Translations under genes and position numbers: made by a program | In this document: piece after piece, positions 17,530-27,985 of the stretch | How positions within the stretch are numbered: the stretch's first letter is position 1 | How the letters are laid out: every line of letters starts with the position of its first letter | Notes under the pieces: model-generated | Told to the model about the DNA's origin: nothing | Seen by the model: only the letters and a program-made list of their open reading frames with translations | The model's database searches: none | Assembly (NCBI GenBank): GCA_965246925.1 | Contig: OZ251994.1 | Span: 4,030,001-4,094,000, forward strand | Direction of reading: 5' to 3' | Source of the DNA: JANPPS01 sp965246925 | GTDB taxonomy: Bacteria > Pseudomonadota > Alphaproteobacteria > Acetobacterales > Acetobacteraceae | Length of the DNA: 64,000 nucleotides

Positions 17530-18010
17530 GCTGCCCTACCGTCCCAACGTGGGAGCCGTATTGTTCAACCGGGACGGCCTCGTCCTCGTAGCCCGCCGCG
17601 CTGGCCTGCCGAATGCCGAAGGTGCGCCGGGCGGCTGGCAGCTGCCGCAAGGAGGCATCGACGCTGGCGAGGACCCCAGGTCCGCCGTGTTACGGGAATT
17701 GCAGGAGGAGATCGGCACCGACGCGGCCGAGATCATCGGCGAGCATCCGGAGTGGCTTTACTATGACCTGCCGCCAGACCTGATCGGACGCGCACTCGGC
17801 GGCCGCTACCGCGGTCAACGCCAGCGCTGGTTCGCATTGCGCTTCGCCGGGCATGACGCCGAGATCCGCCTCGACCTCGACCCGCACCCGGAGTTCGACG
17901 CTTGGCGCTGGACCGAGTTAGCCGAATTGCCCGGCCTCGCCGTCCCGTTCAAAGCGCCAATTTACCGTGTGCTTGCCGAATCGTTCAGGCCGTTTGCCGT
18001 GCCGGGCTGA
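17522..18010 (+). CDS. rppH: RNA 5'-pyrophosphohydrolase (Nudix)
   Basis: Removes pyrophosphate from triphosphorylated mRNA 5' ends, opening them to RNase E decay. 162 aa. Starts with the family's PYRPNVGAVLFNRDG; the Nudix box GX5EX7REUXEEXGU spans residues 44-65 (Glu59, Glu62 and Glu63 as metal ligands). Substrate-loop pieces YDLPPDLIGRALGGRYRGQRQRWFAL and EFDAWRW are typical of RppH rather than other Nudix enzymes. Last gene of the gpmI-envC-ctpA run; its end overlaps the convergent mtnP by 26 bp. Confidence 0.96.
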   Translation: MSELPYRPNVGAVLFNRDGLVLVARRAGLPNAEGAPGGWQLPQGGIDAGEDPRSAVLRELQEEIGTDAAEIIGEHPEWLYYDLPPDLIGRALGGRYRGQRQRWFALRFAGHDAEIRLDLDPHPEFDAWRWTELAELPGLAVPFKAPIYRVLAESFRPFAVPG

Positions 18011-18881
18011 GCACGCGGCCAGCCACTGCGCCGAGCTTGCTCAACAACGCCGGGTCGCGCTGCCCAGGCGCGGTGATCAACGCATGCGTCAGAGCCCGGT
18101 CACATCCCGCCGGGCACGACTCACGCTCAGCGCCGAGACCGGGCAGCACGGCCCGAACCAAAGCGCGCGCCCGGCCCGCATTATCCTGCATGGTGCGCAC
18201 GACCTGATCCACTGTCACGGCGTCATGCCCGGCGCGCCAGCAATCATAGTCCGTCACCATCGCCACCGTCGCATAGCAAAGCTCCGCCTCCCGAGCGAGC
18301 TTGGCCTCCGGCATGTTGGTCATCCCGATCACGCTACAGTCCCAACTCCGGTACAGCTCGCTCTCCGCCCGGGTCGAGAATTGTGGCCCCTCCATCACCA
18401 GGTAAGTGCCGCCCCGGTGCATCTCGAGCCCGAGACCCTGCCCGGCCGCCTGCAACGCATCGCCCAGCCGCGGGCAGACCGGGTCCGCCATCGACACGTG
18501 CGCCACGCACCCCGCGCCGAAGAAACTTTTTTCCCGCGCAAACGAGCGGTCGATGAATTGATCCACCAATACGAACGCGCCCGGCGCCAGCTCCTCCTTG
18601 AGGCTGCCCACGGCCGACAGTGACAGCACGTCCGTGACGCCAGACCGCTTCAGCGCGTCGATATTGGCCCGGTAGTTCACACCACTCGGCGGCAAAAGAT
18701 GTCCCCGCCCGTGCCGCGGCAGGAATACGCAACGGACGCCATCCAGCTCACCAAAAAGCAACTGATCCGATGGTGTGCCCCAAGGCGTGTCGATCGTCCG
18801 CCACTCGGTCCGAGTCAGGCCCTCGATATCGTATAGCCCGGACCCACCAATAATGCCGATAACCGGTGTAATGCTTGGCAT
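17985..18881 (-). CDS. mtnP: S-methyl-5'-thioadenosine phosphorylase
   Basis: Phosphorolyses methylthioadenosine to adenine and methylthioribose-1-phosphate in methionine salvage. 298 aa. Motifs: IIGGSGLYDIEGL near residue 10, PRHGRGHLLPPSGVNYRANI (phosphate binding), MEGPQFSTRAESELYRSW and IGMTNMPEAKLAREAELCYA (base and ribose binding). An MTI phosphorylase is possible; Asp residues in VTDYDCW favour an aminopurine substrate. It is downstream of petC, separated by a strong hairpin. Confidence 0.95.
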   Translation of the reverse strand: MPSITPVIGIIGGSGLYDIEGLTRTEWRTIDTPWGTPSDQLLFGELDGVRCVFLPRHGRGHLLPPSGVNYRANIDALKRSGVTDVLSLSAVGSLKEELAPGAFVLVDQFIDRSFAREKSFFGAGCVAHVSMADPVCPRLGDALQAAGQGLGLEMHRGGTYLVMEGPQFSTRAESELYRSWDCSVIGMTNMPEAKLAREAELCYATVAMVTDYDCWRAGHDAVTVDQVVRTMQDNAGRARALVRAVLPGLGAERESCPAGCDRALTHALITAPGQRDPALLSKLGAVAGRVLSPARQTA

Positions 18882-18900
18882 AAGCCCCTCAGAAACAGCA

Positions 18901-18926
18901 ACGCCGCGTGGCGGACCACGCGGCGT
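18901..18926 (-). terminator. hairpin after petABC
   Basis: A perfect 11-bp inverted repeat (ACGCCGCGTGG and CCACGCGGCGT) with a 4-base loop lies between the petC stop and the mtnP start, both on the minus strand. In the direction of transcription it is followed by a moderately T-rich run (GTTGCTGTTTC). It fits a Rho-independent terminator of the petABC operon, although the T-tract is weak and some read-through into mtnP is likely. Confidence 0.7.
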
Positions 18927-18949
18927 CTAGCACGGCAAAGCTGGACGCG

Positions 18950-19711
18950 TCAGTGGTGCACGTCTTTCCAGATCTGCTTCTTCACGACATAGGTAAGGCC
19001 CGTCAGCATGACGAAGATGCTGACCCATTTGATCCCCATCCGCTTGCGGGTCTCCATCTCGGGCATCGACGCCCAAGTTAGAAACTGCACCACGTCGCGG
19101 GACATCTGATCGACCGTCGCCGGCGTACCGTCCGCATAGGTTACTGCCCCGTCCCGTAGCGGCGCCGGCATCGCCAGCTGATGGCCGGGAAACCACTTAT
19201 TGTAGTACTGGCCGTCTCCGACCTTTACTCCGGCCGGGGCGTCTTCATAGCCGTTCAGAAGATTGTAGACGTAGTTGGAGCCATCGTCGCGTGCCTTGAT
19301 GATCAGCGACTGATCCGGCGGCAGCGCGCCGCCATTGGCGGCCCGCGCTGCCTTGTCGTTCGGGAATGGCGACTTGAAGTGATCCGACGGCAGCGCCGGA
19401 CGCTCGACCGGCTGCCCGCTATCGTCCGTGCCGCCCGAGATCTCCTTTGACGCCGCAATCGCCTTGACCTGCTCCTCATTGAGGCCGATGCCGGTCAGGT
19501 TGCGGTAATACATCTGCTTCATGCCATGGCAGTTGGAGCAGACTTCGTTATACACCTGATACCCACGCTGCATCGCGGCGCGGTCATAGGTGCCGAACGG
19601 TCCGTTGAAGCTCCAGGATTGCTGCGGCAGCTTCATTTCATCATGCTGCGCGAGCGCCGGCCCTGCCAACAGGAAGGCCAGCGCCGCACCAGCGATTACA
19701 CCACGCATCAA
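18950..19711 (-). CDS. petC: cytochrome c1 of the bc1 complex
   Basis: Haem-c subunit of ubiquinol-cytochrome c reductase, passing electrons from the Rieske protein to cytochrome c. 253 aa with a signal peptide (to about residue 21), haem motif CSNCH at 58-62, the axial Met181 in AMPAPL, and a C-terminal membrane anchor (about 227-245, WVSIFVMLTGLTYVV) ending in basic residues. The start overlaps the petB stop by 4 bp (ATGA). Confidence 0.97.
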   Translation of the reverse strand: MMRGVIAGAALAFLLAGPALAQHDEMKLPQQSWSFNGPFGTYDRAAMQRGYQVYNEVCSNCHGMKQMYYRNLTGIGLNEEQVKAIAASKEISGGTDDSGQPVERPALPSDHFKSPFPNDKAARAANGGALPPDQSLIIKARDDGSNYVYNLLNGYEDAPAGVKVGDGQYYNKWFPGHQLAMPAPLRDGAVTYADGTPATVDQMSRDVVQFLTWASMPEMETRKRMGIKWVSIFVMLTGLTYVVKKQIWKDVHH

Positions 19712-20994
19712 GGCTTCTCCATCGTCTTGGCCGTCGCACCGTGCGGCAGCGGACCCGCACCGCCACCCGGCGGAGCCCGGCTGATAACCGGCCGCGAGAT
19801 GCTCTCCGGCAGCGGCAGTGGCTTTTCGAGCTTACCCAGGATCGGCAGGATCACCAGGAAGTGCAGGAAGTAATATGCCGTCGCCACGCGGCCAATCACG
19901 ACGTAGATGCCTTCCGGAGGCATCTTGCCCACGTAGCCCAGCGCCAGGAAGCTCAGCACGAACACCCAGATCAGCTGCTTGTAGATCGGGCGGAACCGCG
20001 TGCTGCGGACCGGCGAGGTATCGAGCCAGGGCAGCACGAACAGCACCGCGATCGAGCTGAACATCAGGATCACGCCGCCCAGCTTGTCCGGAACCGACCG
20101 CAGGATGGCATAGAACGGCAGGAAGTACCACTCCGGTACGATATGCGCCGGTGTCACAAGCGGGTTGGCCGGGATGTAGTTATCCGGCTCCCCCAGCATG
20201 TTGGGCGCGAAGAACACGATCGCCGCGAATATCGCCAGGAACAGGCACACGCCGATGCTGTCCTTCGCAGTGTAATACGGATGGAACGGCAGCGTATCTT
20301 GCGGCGACTTCACATCGATGCCGAGCGGGTTATTCGATCCCGTGATGTGCAGAGCGACGATGTGCAGGAACACGACACCGGTGATCATGAACGGCATCAG
20401 GTAGTGCAGGCTAAAGAACCGGTTGAGTGTCGGGTTATCGACGCTGAACCCACCCCACAGCCAGGTCACGATGGTATCGCCCACCAGCGGGATGGCCGAA
20501 AACAGGTTGGTGATCACGGTAGCGCCCCAATAGGACATCTGCCCCCAAGGCAACACGTAGCCCATGAACGCAGTCGCCATCATCAGCAACAGGATGACCA
20601 CGCCAAGCATGAACAGCAGCTCACGCGGGGCTTTGTATGAACCGTAATAAAGCGCCCTAAAGATATGGATATAAACCACGACGAAGAACATCGAGGCGCC
20701 GTTCGCGTGCACATAGCGCAGCAACCAGCCGTAGTTCACGTCCCGCATGATGCGCTCGACACTGTCGAACGCCATGGTCGCGTGCGCCGTATAGTTCATC
20801 GCCAAGAAAATACCGGTGGCGATCATGATCGCTAGGCTGATCATGGCCAAGGCGCCGAAGTTCCAGAAGTAGTTGAAGTTCTTGGGCGTCGGAAACGAGC
20901 CATATTCCTTCGACATCAGCGTAATGATCGGCAGGCGCGTGTCGATCCAGTTGACGACGGGATTCTGAAACTCTGATTTGTGCAGGCCGGCCAT
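19708..20994 (-). CDS. petB: cytochrome b of the bc1 complex
   Basis: Integral membrane subunit carrying haems bL and bH and both quinone sites. 428 aa with about eight transmembrane helices. Recognisable pieces: NYFWNFGALAMISLAIMIATG, the first haem-binding helix with RYVHANGASMFFVVVYIHIFR, GYVLPWGQMSYWGATVITNL, the Qo motif PEWYF, and NPLVTPAHIVPEWY. A C-terminal tail of about 40 residues is Pro/Gly-rich. Middle gene of petABC, 14 bp after petA. Confidence 0.98.
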   Translation of the reverse strand: MAGLHKSEFQNPVVNWIDTRLPIITLMSKEYGSFPTPKNFNYFWNFGALAMISLAIMIATGIFLAMNYTAHATMAFDSVERIMRDVNYGWLLRYVHANGASMFFVVVYIHIFRALYYGSYKAPRELLFMLGVVILLLMMATAFMGYVLPWGQMSYWGATVITNLFSAIPLVGDTIVTWLWGGFSVDNPTLNRFFSLHYLMPFMITGVVFLHIVALHITGSNNPLGIDVKSPQDTLPFHPYYTAKDSIGVCLFLAIFAAIVFFAPNMLGEPDNYIPANPLVTPAHIVPEWYFLPFYAILRSVPDKLGGVILMFSSIAVLFVLPWLDTSPVRSTRFRPIYKQLIWVFVLSFLALGYVGKMPPEGIYVVIGRVATAYYFLHFLVILPILGKLEKPLPLPESISRPVISRAPPGGGAGPLPHGATAKTMEKP

Positions 20995-21008
20995 CGTTAT
21001 GCTCCTTC

Positions 21009-21563
21009 TCAGCCGATCTTGATCTTGGTGTCGGACAGGAACGCGTAAGCCGGTATGGGCAGGTTGGCCGGGGCCGGCCCCTTCCGCACGCGTCCCGAAA
21101 CGTCATACTGGCTGCCATGGCACGGGCAGAGCCATCCACCATAGTCACCCCGGGTGTCCGTAGGCTTATTGCCCAGCGGGATGCAGCCCAGATGCGTGCA
21201 GATTCCGACCGCCACCAGCCATTGCTCGTGACCAGTCTTGACCCGGTCGGCATCCTTAGCCGGCTCGATCATCTGGTTGGGTTGCACGGCCTGTGCCGCT
21301 TTGATTTCCTCGGCGGTCCGGTGCCGGATGAACACCGGCTTCCCACGCCAAACGACAGTGATCCCCTGCCCTTCCACAACCGGTCCAATATCGACCTCGA
21401 TGCTCGACAGCGCCAGCGTATCAGCCGCTGGGTTCATGCTGTTGACGAAAGGCCAGGCCAGCGAACCGACGGCAAGTGCCGCGCTCGCTCCGGTCATCAA
21501 CAGCAGGAAATCCCGCTTCCCGGCCTCGGCCGGCGCATGGTCGGCGGTGATGGTGTCAGCCAT
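21009..21563 (-). CDS. petA: Rieske iron-sulfur subunit of the bc1 complex
   Basis: 184 aa. N-terminal membrane anchor at about residues 18-40 (DFLLLMTGASAALAVGSLAW). Box I is CTHLGC (Cys122, His124, Cys127) and box II CPCHGS (Cys146, Cys148, His149): Cys122 and Cys146 with His124 and His149 bind the 2Fe-2S cluster, and Cys127 and Cys148 form the disulfide. First gene of petABC; the 86-bp gap to divergent hemF should hold promoters for both. Confidence 0.98.
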   Translation of the reverse strand: MADTITADHAPAEAGKRDFLLLMTGASAALAVGSLAWPFVNSMNPAADTLALSSIEVDIGPVVEGQGITVVWRGKPVFIRHRTAEEIKAAQAVQPNQMIEPAKDADRVKTGHEQWLVAVGICTHLGCIPLGNKPTDTRGDYGGWLCPCHGSQYDVSGRVRKGPAPANLPIPAYAFLSDTKIKIG

Positions 21564-21649
21564 GTCGTCCCTCTACTTTCGGCACTCTCAACCCGCCACA
21601 CCCCATACGGGGCAACGATGACCCCTGCAACATATCACGGATCGCCGCT

Positions 21650-22570
21650 ATGTTCACCGGCAAGACATTGGAAGGCTTCACAATGCCGCAAGGGCAGCAA
21701 ACGATCCCGGCACAACCGGACTACACGACGCTGAAACCAGCCGCCCGCGCCTGGTTCGAAAGCTTGCGGGACCAACTCTGCGCCACGTTCGAGGCCATCG
21801 AAACCGAGGGCGGCGGCACCGGACGGTTCGTACGCGACCCTTGGTCCCGCCCGCAAGAGGACGGTTCCGAGGGCGGTGGCGGCGTGATCAGCCTCATGCG
21901 CGGAAAAGTGTTCGAAAAAGTAGGCGTGAACGTCTCGACCGTCTGGGGGGAGTTCAGTCCGGAGTTCCGCACTACCATCCCCGGCGCAGCCGAGGATCCG
22001 CGCTTCTGGGCGTCCGGCATCAGCGTGGTCGCGCATCTGCAAAGCCCCCGAGTCCCGGCCGCCCACTTCAACACCCGCATGCTCGTCACCACGCGCGGCT
22101 GGTTCGGCGGTGGCGGAGACCTCACGCCCATGTGGCTCGATGCGCCCGAGGCCATCGAGGACGCGGCCGTCTTCCACCAAGGCTTCCGCACCGCCTGCGA
22201 CGCGCATGATCCCGCCTACTATCCCAAATTCAAAGCCTGGTGCGACGAATACTTCTTCCTGCCGCACCGGAACGAGCCGCGCGGGGCCGGTGGTATTTTC
22301 TACGATCACCTCAACTCCGGTGACCCGGCGTCCGACTTCGCTTTCACTCAGGACGTGGGCCGCGCCTTTCTCGGCGCTTATCCGGCGATCATCCGACGCC
22401 GCATGGCCGAGCCTTGGACGGAGGCCGAGCGCGACCATCAACTGCTACGCCGCGGACGCTACGTAGAATTCAATCTTTTACACGACCGCGGAACATTATT
22501 TGGCCTCAAAACTGGAGGAAACGTCGAAGCCATCCTGATGAGCCTTCCCCCGGAAGTTCGTTGGGCCTAG
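21650..22570 (+). CDS. hemF: oxygen-dependent coproporphyrinogen III oxidase
   Basis: Oxidative decarboxylation of coproporphyrinogen III in haem synthesis, needing O2. 306 aa. Family blocks: FEKVGVNVSTVWGEF, VHFNTRM-like AAHFNTRMLVTTRGWFGGGGDLTP, EPRGAGGIFYDHL, and the C-terminal GRYVEFNLLHDRGTLFGLKTGGNVEAILMSLPP. An internal ATG at 21683 (MPQGQQ) is an alternative start that would remove 11 residues. Divergent from petABC, linking haem supply to the respiratory complex. Confidence 0.97.
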   Translation: MFTGKTLEGFTMPQGQQTIPAQPDYTTLKPAARAWFESLRDQLCATFEAIETEGGGTGRFVRDPWSRPQEDGSEGGGGVISLMRGKVFEKVGVNVSTVWGEFSPEFRTTIPGAAEDPRFWASGISVVAHLQSPRVPAAHFNTRMLVTTRGWFGGGGDLTPMWLDAPEAIEDAAVFHQGFRTACDAHDPAYYPKFKAWCDEYFFLPHRNEPRGAGGIFYDHLNSGDPASDFAFTQDVGRAFLGAYPAIIRRRMAEPWTEAERDHQLLRRGRYVEFNLLHDRGTLFGLKTGGNVEAILMSLPPEVRWA

Positions 22571-22614
22571 CCACCGTGGCGCCGGATGCGCCGTTCCGGA
22601 ACCAGAGGACCACC

Positions 22615-23151
22615 ATGCTGCAGCGCCTCCGCCTTGCCGCCCTCGCCGTGGCAATTGCCTTCCCCGCTCTCGCGCAAACCGCCGCGACGCCCACGCCCGG
22701 TGCGGTTAAACCCACAATGCCCGGCATCGCCCGCCCCGTCGCGCCCGTCGCGCCCACGGCTGCCAAGCCCGCCATGCCCGCCCCTGCCGCCGCGACGGGC
22801 CGCGTGGACATCAATAGTGCAACGCTGGAACAGCTCGACACGCTGAACGGCGTCGGCGAGGCCCGCGCCAAGAAGATCGTCGCCGGGCGCCCGTATAACA
22901 GCCTCGATGAGCTCGTGACCAAGAAGGTGCTGACCAAGTCCGTGCTGGACGGCGCCAAGGACCGCATGGCGCTGGCCAACATCAACACCAGCTCCGCCGC
23001 CGAACTCGCCCGCACCCTGCCCGGCATCGGCGACGTGCGCGCCGCCAAGATCGTCGCCGGCCGCCCCTACGCCAATGCCGCCGATCTGGTCACCAAGAGC
23101 GTCCTCACCCAACCGCAGCTGGACGCCATAGCCGGCCTGATCTCCAACTGA
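22615..23151 (+). CDS. secreted helix-hairpin-helix protein (ComEA-like)
   Basis: 178 aa: signal peptide (residues 1-21, ending FPALAQ), Pro/Ala-rich linker to about 60, then two helix-hairpin-helix repeats of the ComEA type. The first reads VDINSATLEQLDTLNGVGEARAKKIV with a PYNSLDELV end, the second ANINTSSAAELARTLPGIGDVRAAKIV. Such exported domains bind DNA without sequence specificity, so a role in DNA uptake or envelope-associated DNA binding is plausible; no other competence genes are nearby. The ATG at 22615 is preferred over upstream frame because it starts the signal peptide. Confidence 0.88.
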   Translation: MLQRLRLAALAVAIAFPALAQTAATPTPGAVKPTMPGIARPVAPVAPTAAKPAMPAPAAATGRVDINSATLEQLDTLNGVGEARAKKIVAGRPYNSLDELVTKKVLTKSVLDGAKDRMALANINTSSAAELARTLPGIGDVRAAKIVAGRPYANAADLVTKSVLTQPQLDAIAGLISN

Positions 23152-23169
23152 CGCCCAAGGGCGGGCCGG

Positions 23170-24480
<1,311 letters not shown>

Positions 24481-24538
24481 GGGCGTAGCCGTCCCGCGCC
24501 GCCTGTGTCAAAGCGGGGCAAACGGAAGGGAACCGCCG

Positions 24539-25189
24539 ATGACCCCCACCCTGCTGCTGGACCTCGACGGCACGCTGGTCGATACGCTGCCGGACCTGCT
24601 GGCGAGCCTGAATCGCGTGCTGAACCCGGCGCAGCCCTACACCGCGGCGGAAACCCGCACGTGGATCGGTGACGGCGCGGGCGTGCTGATGCGCCGCGCC
24701 ATGGCCGCGCGGGGCCAGACCGCGACGGAGGCCGACATGGCCGCCATGGTCGCCGACTATATGGCGCACGTGGCCGACCACTCCGTCCCTTTTCCGGGCG
24801 CCGTCGCCGCCATGGACCAGATGATCGCTGCAGGCTGGCGCCTGGCGGTCTGCACCAACAAGCCCGAAGCGGCCTCCCGCCTGCTGCTGTCGCAACTCGG
24901 CTTGCTCGACCGTTTAGCGGCGGTGGGCGGCGGTGACAGCTTCCCCGTCCGCAAGCCCGACCCGGCACACCTGCTGGCCACCCTGGCGGCGGCTGGCGGT
25001 GACGCGGAGCGGGCGATCATGGTGGGCGATCATCAAAACGACGTTCTAGCCGCAGCCGGCGCCAGAATTCCCTGCATCTTTGCCGTGTGGGGCTACGGCG
25101 ACGACCCTGCAGGCGCAGCGGCCACAGCGCTCTCCTTTCCCGAACTGCCTGAATTAGCCACTAGAATCCTAACTCGCGGACCTGGCTAA
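24539..25189 (+). CDS. gph: HAD family hydrolase, phosphoglycolate phosphatase-like
   Basis: 216-aa HAD phosphatase. Motif I LLDLDGTLVDTLPD gives the nucleophile Asp8 and acid Asp10; motif II is in VCTNKPE; the motif III Lys is in VRKPDP; motif IV is IMVGDHQNDV. Length and DTLPDL cap start are typical of Gph, which removes phosphate from 2-phosphoglycolate. Motif IV has DHQND rather than the usual DSxxD, still providing acidic Mg ligands. Exact substrate is inferred. Confidence 0.88.
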   Translation: MTPTLLLDLDGTLVDTLPDLLASLNRVLNPAQPYTAAETRTWIGDGAGVLMRRAMAARGQTATEADMAAMVADYMAHVADHSVPFPGAVAAMDQMIAAGWRLAVCTNKPEAASRLLLSQLGLLDRLAAVGGGDSFPVRKPDPAHLLATLAAAGGDAERAIMVGDHQNDVLAAAGARIPCIFAVWGYGDDPAGAAATALSFPELPELATRILTRGPG

Positions 25190-25344
25190 ATCTCTCGCCC
25201 AGACCCAGCACCCCGCTTTTCTATATTTGGGGCTCAGCCCGGCCAGGAATGCGTAGAAGTCATGAAATGTTTCGACGCCAGAATTAGCTAGACAGCGCTA
25301 ACAATTGCTTAATACAATTCTCAAAACTGAGAAAGTCCGTAACC
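25190..25344 (+). promoter_or_regulatory. AT-rich leader of the PEP-CTERM gene
   Basis: This leader is visibly more AT-rich than its surroundings. An inverted repeat TTCTCA-AAAC-TGAGAA lies at 25318-25333, just before the ribosome binding region of the ATG at 25345, and TACAAT at 25313 could be a -10 element. The hairpin could affect translation or mark a regulator site. No well-matched -35 was found, so the promoter call is tentative. Confidence 0.35.
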
Positions 25345-25980
25345 ATGTTCCTCACCCTCCTCCGCAGTGCCGCTCTGGGTGCCGCGTTGACGGCAATGGC
25401 CGCACCGGCTCATGCGCTCACCTTTAGCAACGGCAGCGCCACCATTACCGGCACCACTTTCAGCATAGCGCCAAACACCTTCTACGAAACGTTCACCGTC
25501 ACGAACACCTCGACCTCCAACGCTATCATCAAGATCGAAATTCCCGAGATCACGCTGGGCGACCTAAAGTTCGCACCGGCGCCATCCGCCTCCGCCATCA
25601 GTGCGTTCCTTGTTGCTTTCAATCCGGCGCTTCCCGTGGGCTGGGCCGCAACGGAGACCGCCACACCAACCATCGTGGGCTCGGGCCTCTATAGCGGCAT
25701 CGCGGCCGGGTATGTCGAACTAACGACTTTCCTAACTGGGATAGCCCCCGGCGCGACGCTGTCGTTCAACGCCCAGATCCCCACGCTCAGCACCACGAAC
25801 GCAGCCTTCGGTTTAAGCTTTGCCGCGAGCGAGGGCGTCGCCGCATTCACCGGCGTGATCGATCCGCCCATTCCCAACACCAATCCGCCGGCCACCACCG
25901 TGCCCGAGCCTGTGAGCCTGGCCGTCCTCGCAGCCGGCCTCACGAGCCTCATGGGCCTCCGCCGCTGCAAACGCGGCTGA
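25345..25980 (+). CDS. PEP-CTERM sorting domain protein
   Basis: 211-aa exported protein: signal peptide (residues 1-24, ending APAHA), a Thr/Ser/Ala-rich beta-type body with TNTSTSN-like repeats, and a C-terminal sorting signal VPEP followed by a hydrophobic helix (SLAVLAAGLTSLMGL) and basic end RRCKRG. This tripartite tail is recognised by exosortase (EpsH/XrtA), which ties such proteins to exopolysaccharide production. No exosortase is in the window. The body has no family I recognise. Confidence 0.88.
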   Translation: MFLTLLRSAALGAALTAMAAPAHALTFSNGSATITGTTFSIAPNTFYETFTVTNTSTSNAIIKIEIPEITLGDLKFAPAPSASAISAFLVAFNPALPVGWAATETATPTIVGSGLYSGIAAGYVELTTFLTGIAPGATLSFNAQIPTLSTTNAAFGLSFAASEGVAAFTGVIDPPIPNTNPPATTVPEPVSLAVLAAGLTSLMGLRRCKRG

Positions 25981-26053
25981 GGGCTAACGGGTATCCGGGG
26001 TGCCTAGGCCCGCTTGTCCCGCCGAAGAACGCCCTTTACAAGTGCCAACGCCT

Positions 26054-27979
26054 CTAAGGTGGCAAACGCGCGAGCGTGCCAGCACGCGCTGCTTCGATTG
26101 CGGCCGTGGCGTCCTCTGCTAGCAAAAGGCGGTCCGCCGTTAGGCGCGCGGCCGCCTCCCGCACCGCGTTCACGTAGGAGTCCGGCGCCGGGTAGCGCTC
26201 AGCCAATGACGGACGAGGGTCGCCCGCCGCCTCCCGCTCGGCCTTGGTCGCGGCCAACGCGATAGCGCCGCCCATCTGCGTACAGAGATTCTGCGGCCCC
26301 TCGGCGCCCGTCACAGGGTTCCAGCCGGTATAGGTCGCGCGCGGGGCCGCAATGATCGGCAGCCGCAGCCCGGCAATGGCGTTGCCGTCGATCCCCGCCC
26401 TGGGAACATACAGCGGATAGGTGCCGTGCACCTCCGGCAAGCGCGGGCCCGGCGTGATGAACTCGCCCCGGACATACTGCGCGTGGTAACCCAAGGACGG
26501 GATCGGCACCGGATAAACGTCGGCGGCCGTCACCAGGGTTCCAGATGCCAAAGTCGGCACTCGGCTGCCCGGCGGCTCCACCCCATCCGCGACCCATGCC
26601 TGCATGGCCGTCAGCAACGCCCGCAGCGCCGGCCCCGCGTTCAATGGATTGAGCGGCAGCGCGCAGCCCGGATTGCGGCTCGCGGTCATGTCAAAGGCGC
26701 TGAGATGCGGCGCGCCAGCCACCATGTAGCCGCGCACGTTCGGCGGCAGAGCGATGTGGTTGCCGCGCGTATCAGTCACCAGCAGGCTGCCTTCCGAGCC
26801 CCAGTATTCGAACTCCGAATCCATCTGCATAATCTTGGGGCACGTGTTGCTTAGGCTGCATCGCGCCAACAGCCCATCCCGCCGCCCGCTGACCACGTCT
26901 TCCATGACAGCATAGGTGAACGGAAACTGCAGCACCGGGAACAGCCGGTCATATTGCGGCCCGGGGTTGCGTCCGGGCTGGGCGAACCGCGCGTTGGTGA
27001 AACTGCGGCGGGCCCCGGGGATCAGCGGCATCATACCCTCCCACACTACCCGCCCGGCCTCGTCCTGGGTCATGCCGAAATACAGCGCGTCCCGCAGCAC
27101 GCGCCCCGATTGCGACACCCCGACAGCGATGGCGCGGGCCGGACGGTCGAGCGCGAGCGGGTTTTGCGGGCTGGTCTCGTGCCGCAAATACGACGTGACG
27201 TCCCGCATGGCTGCCAAACCCATGCCCGTCACGCGGGGATCGCGGGCGGTGTAGGTCAGCTCGTATAGCGAGTCCTGCGCCAGGCCCGGCGGCCGCGTGA
27301 TCTCGATCGTGCTGTCATCGGCCCAGCTGAACGACAAACCCTCCGGCGCCGCCCGCGCATCGTCGGCGCGGGGGCGCACCGTAAGCTGCGCCGTATCGCG
27401 GACGGCCGCCGGGTAGCTGAGCGTAACGCGCTTGGGGCTGGCGGCGTCCGGGAAACTCCACTCTTCGCGGGACGGACCTGTCAGACCGGGCACCGTGGGC
27501 ACGGTGATCTTGATGCCCGGGTTGCCCGGCGCGTCCGCCTGCCAGCCAGCCCAAACCAAGGTGAAACCTTGGCTGAGCAGGAACCCGCGCCCGGCATCGG
27601 CCGAGCGCTCGAGCCGGGTGCCCTGGATCGCGTCGGTTTCATCCGCCCAGCCCGTCAGAAGCTTGCGTCCGCGGTTCAGCACCTCGAAGATCATGGTTCC
27701 GTTGGGGTGCGCGGGGCGTAGGATCACTACGTCCGTCGTGGCCTCCACCCGCCCGGCGGCGTTGCGCGGGGCTAGTTCGATATCGGCGATGACGGCGTTG
27801 TGCGGGTCCGCCGGGTCGAGGCTGATGGTAGCCCGTCCGGTAATCTTCTCGGCCGTCCCCGCACCGCCAAAGAGGCGGTCCTGCAGCGCCGGCTGTTCGC
27901 GGGAAAGGATGTCGAAATGGCTCACCTCGGCGTGAGCGGAGGCGGCGCAGAGCAGGAGGGCAAACAGGATGCGCATCAT
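26054..27979 (-). CDS. large secreted alpha/beta hydrolase domain protein
   Basis: 641 aa with signal peptide MMRILFALLLCAASAHA. N-terminal beta-rich region (about 18-260), then an alpha/beta-hydrolase-like part with VGVSQSGRVLRDALYFG near residue 290 (GxSxxG nucleophile elbow) and a C-terminal helical end. The overall pattern matches the alpha/beta hydrolase domain-containing proteins found in alphaproteobacterial catabolic loci, function unknown. It lies 6 bp downstream of the 27986-28690 hydrolase gene, so the two are probably cotranscribed. Confidence 0.82.
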   Translation of the reverse strand: MMRILFALLLCAASAHAEVSHFDILSREQPALQDRLFGGAGTAEKITGRATISLDPADPHNAVIADIELAPRNAAGRVEATTDVVILRPAHPNGTMIFEVLNRGRKLLTGWADETDAIQGTRLERSADAGRGFLLSQGFTLVWAGWQADAPGNPGIKITVPTVPGLTGPSREEWSFPDAASPKRVTLSYPAAVRDTAQLTVRPRADDARAAPEGLSFSWADDSTIEITRPPGLAQDSLYELTYTARDPRVTGMGLAAMRDVTSYLRHETSPQNPLALDRPARAIAVGVSQSGRVLRDALYFGMTQDEAGRVVWEGMMPLIPGARRSFTNARFAQPGRNPGPQYDRLFPVLQFPFTYAVMEDVVSGRRDGLLARCSLSNTCPKIMQMDSEFEYWGSEGSLLVTDTRGNHIALPPNVRGYMVAGAPHLSAFDMTASRNPGCALPLNPLNAGPALRALLTAMQAWVADGVEPPGSRVPTLASGTLVTAADVYPVPIPSLGYHAQYVRGEFITPGPRLPEVHGTYPLYVPRAGIDGNAIAGLRLPIIAAPRATYTGWNPVTGAEGPQNLCTQMGGAIALAATKAEREAAGDPRPSLAERYPAPDSYVNAVREAAARLTADRLLLAEDATAAIEAARAGTLARLPP

Positions 27980-27985
27980 CGTCCC

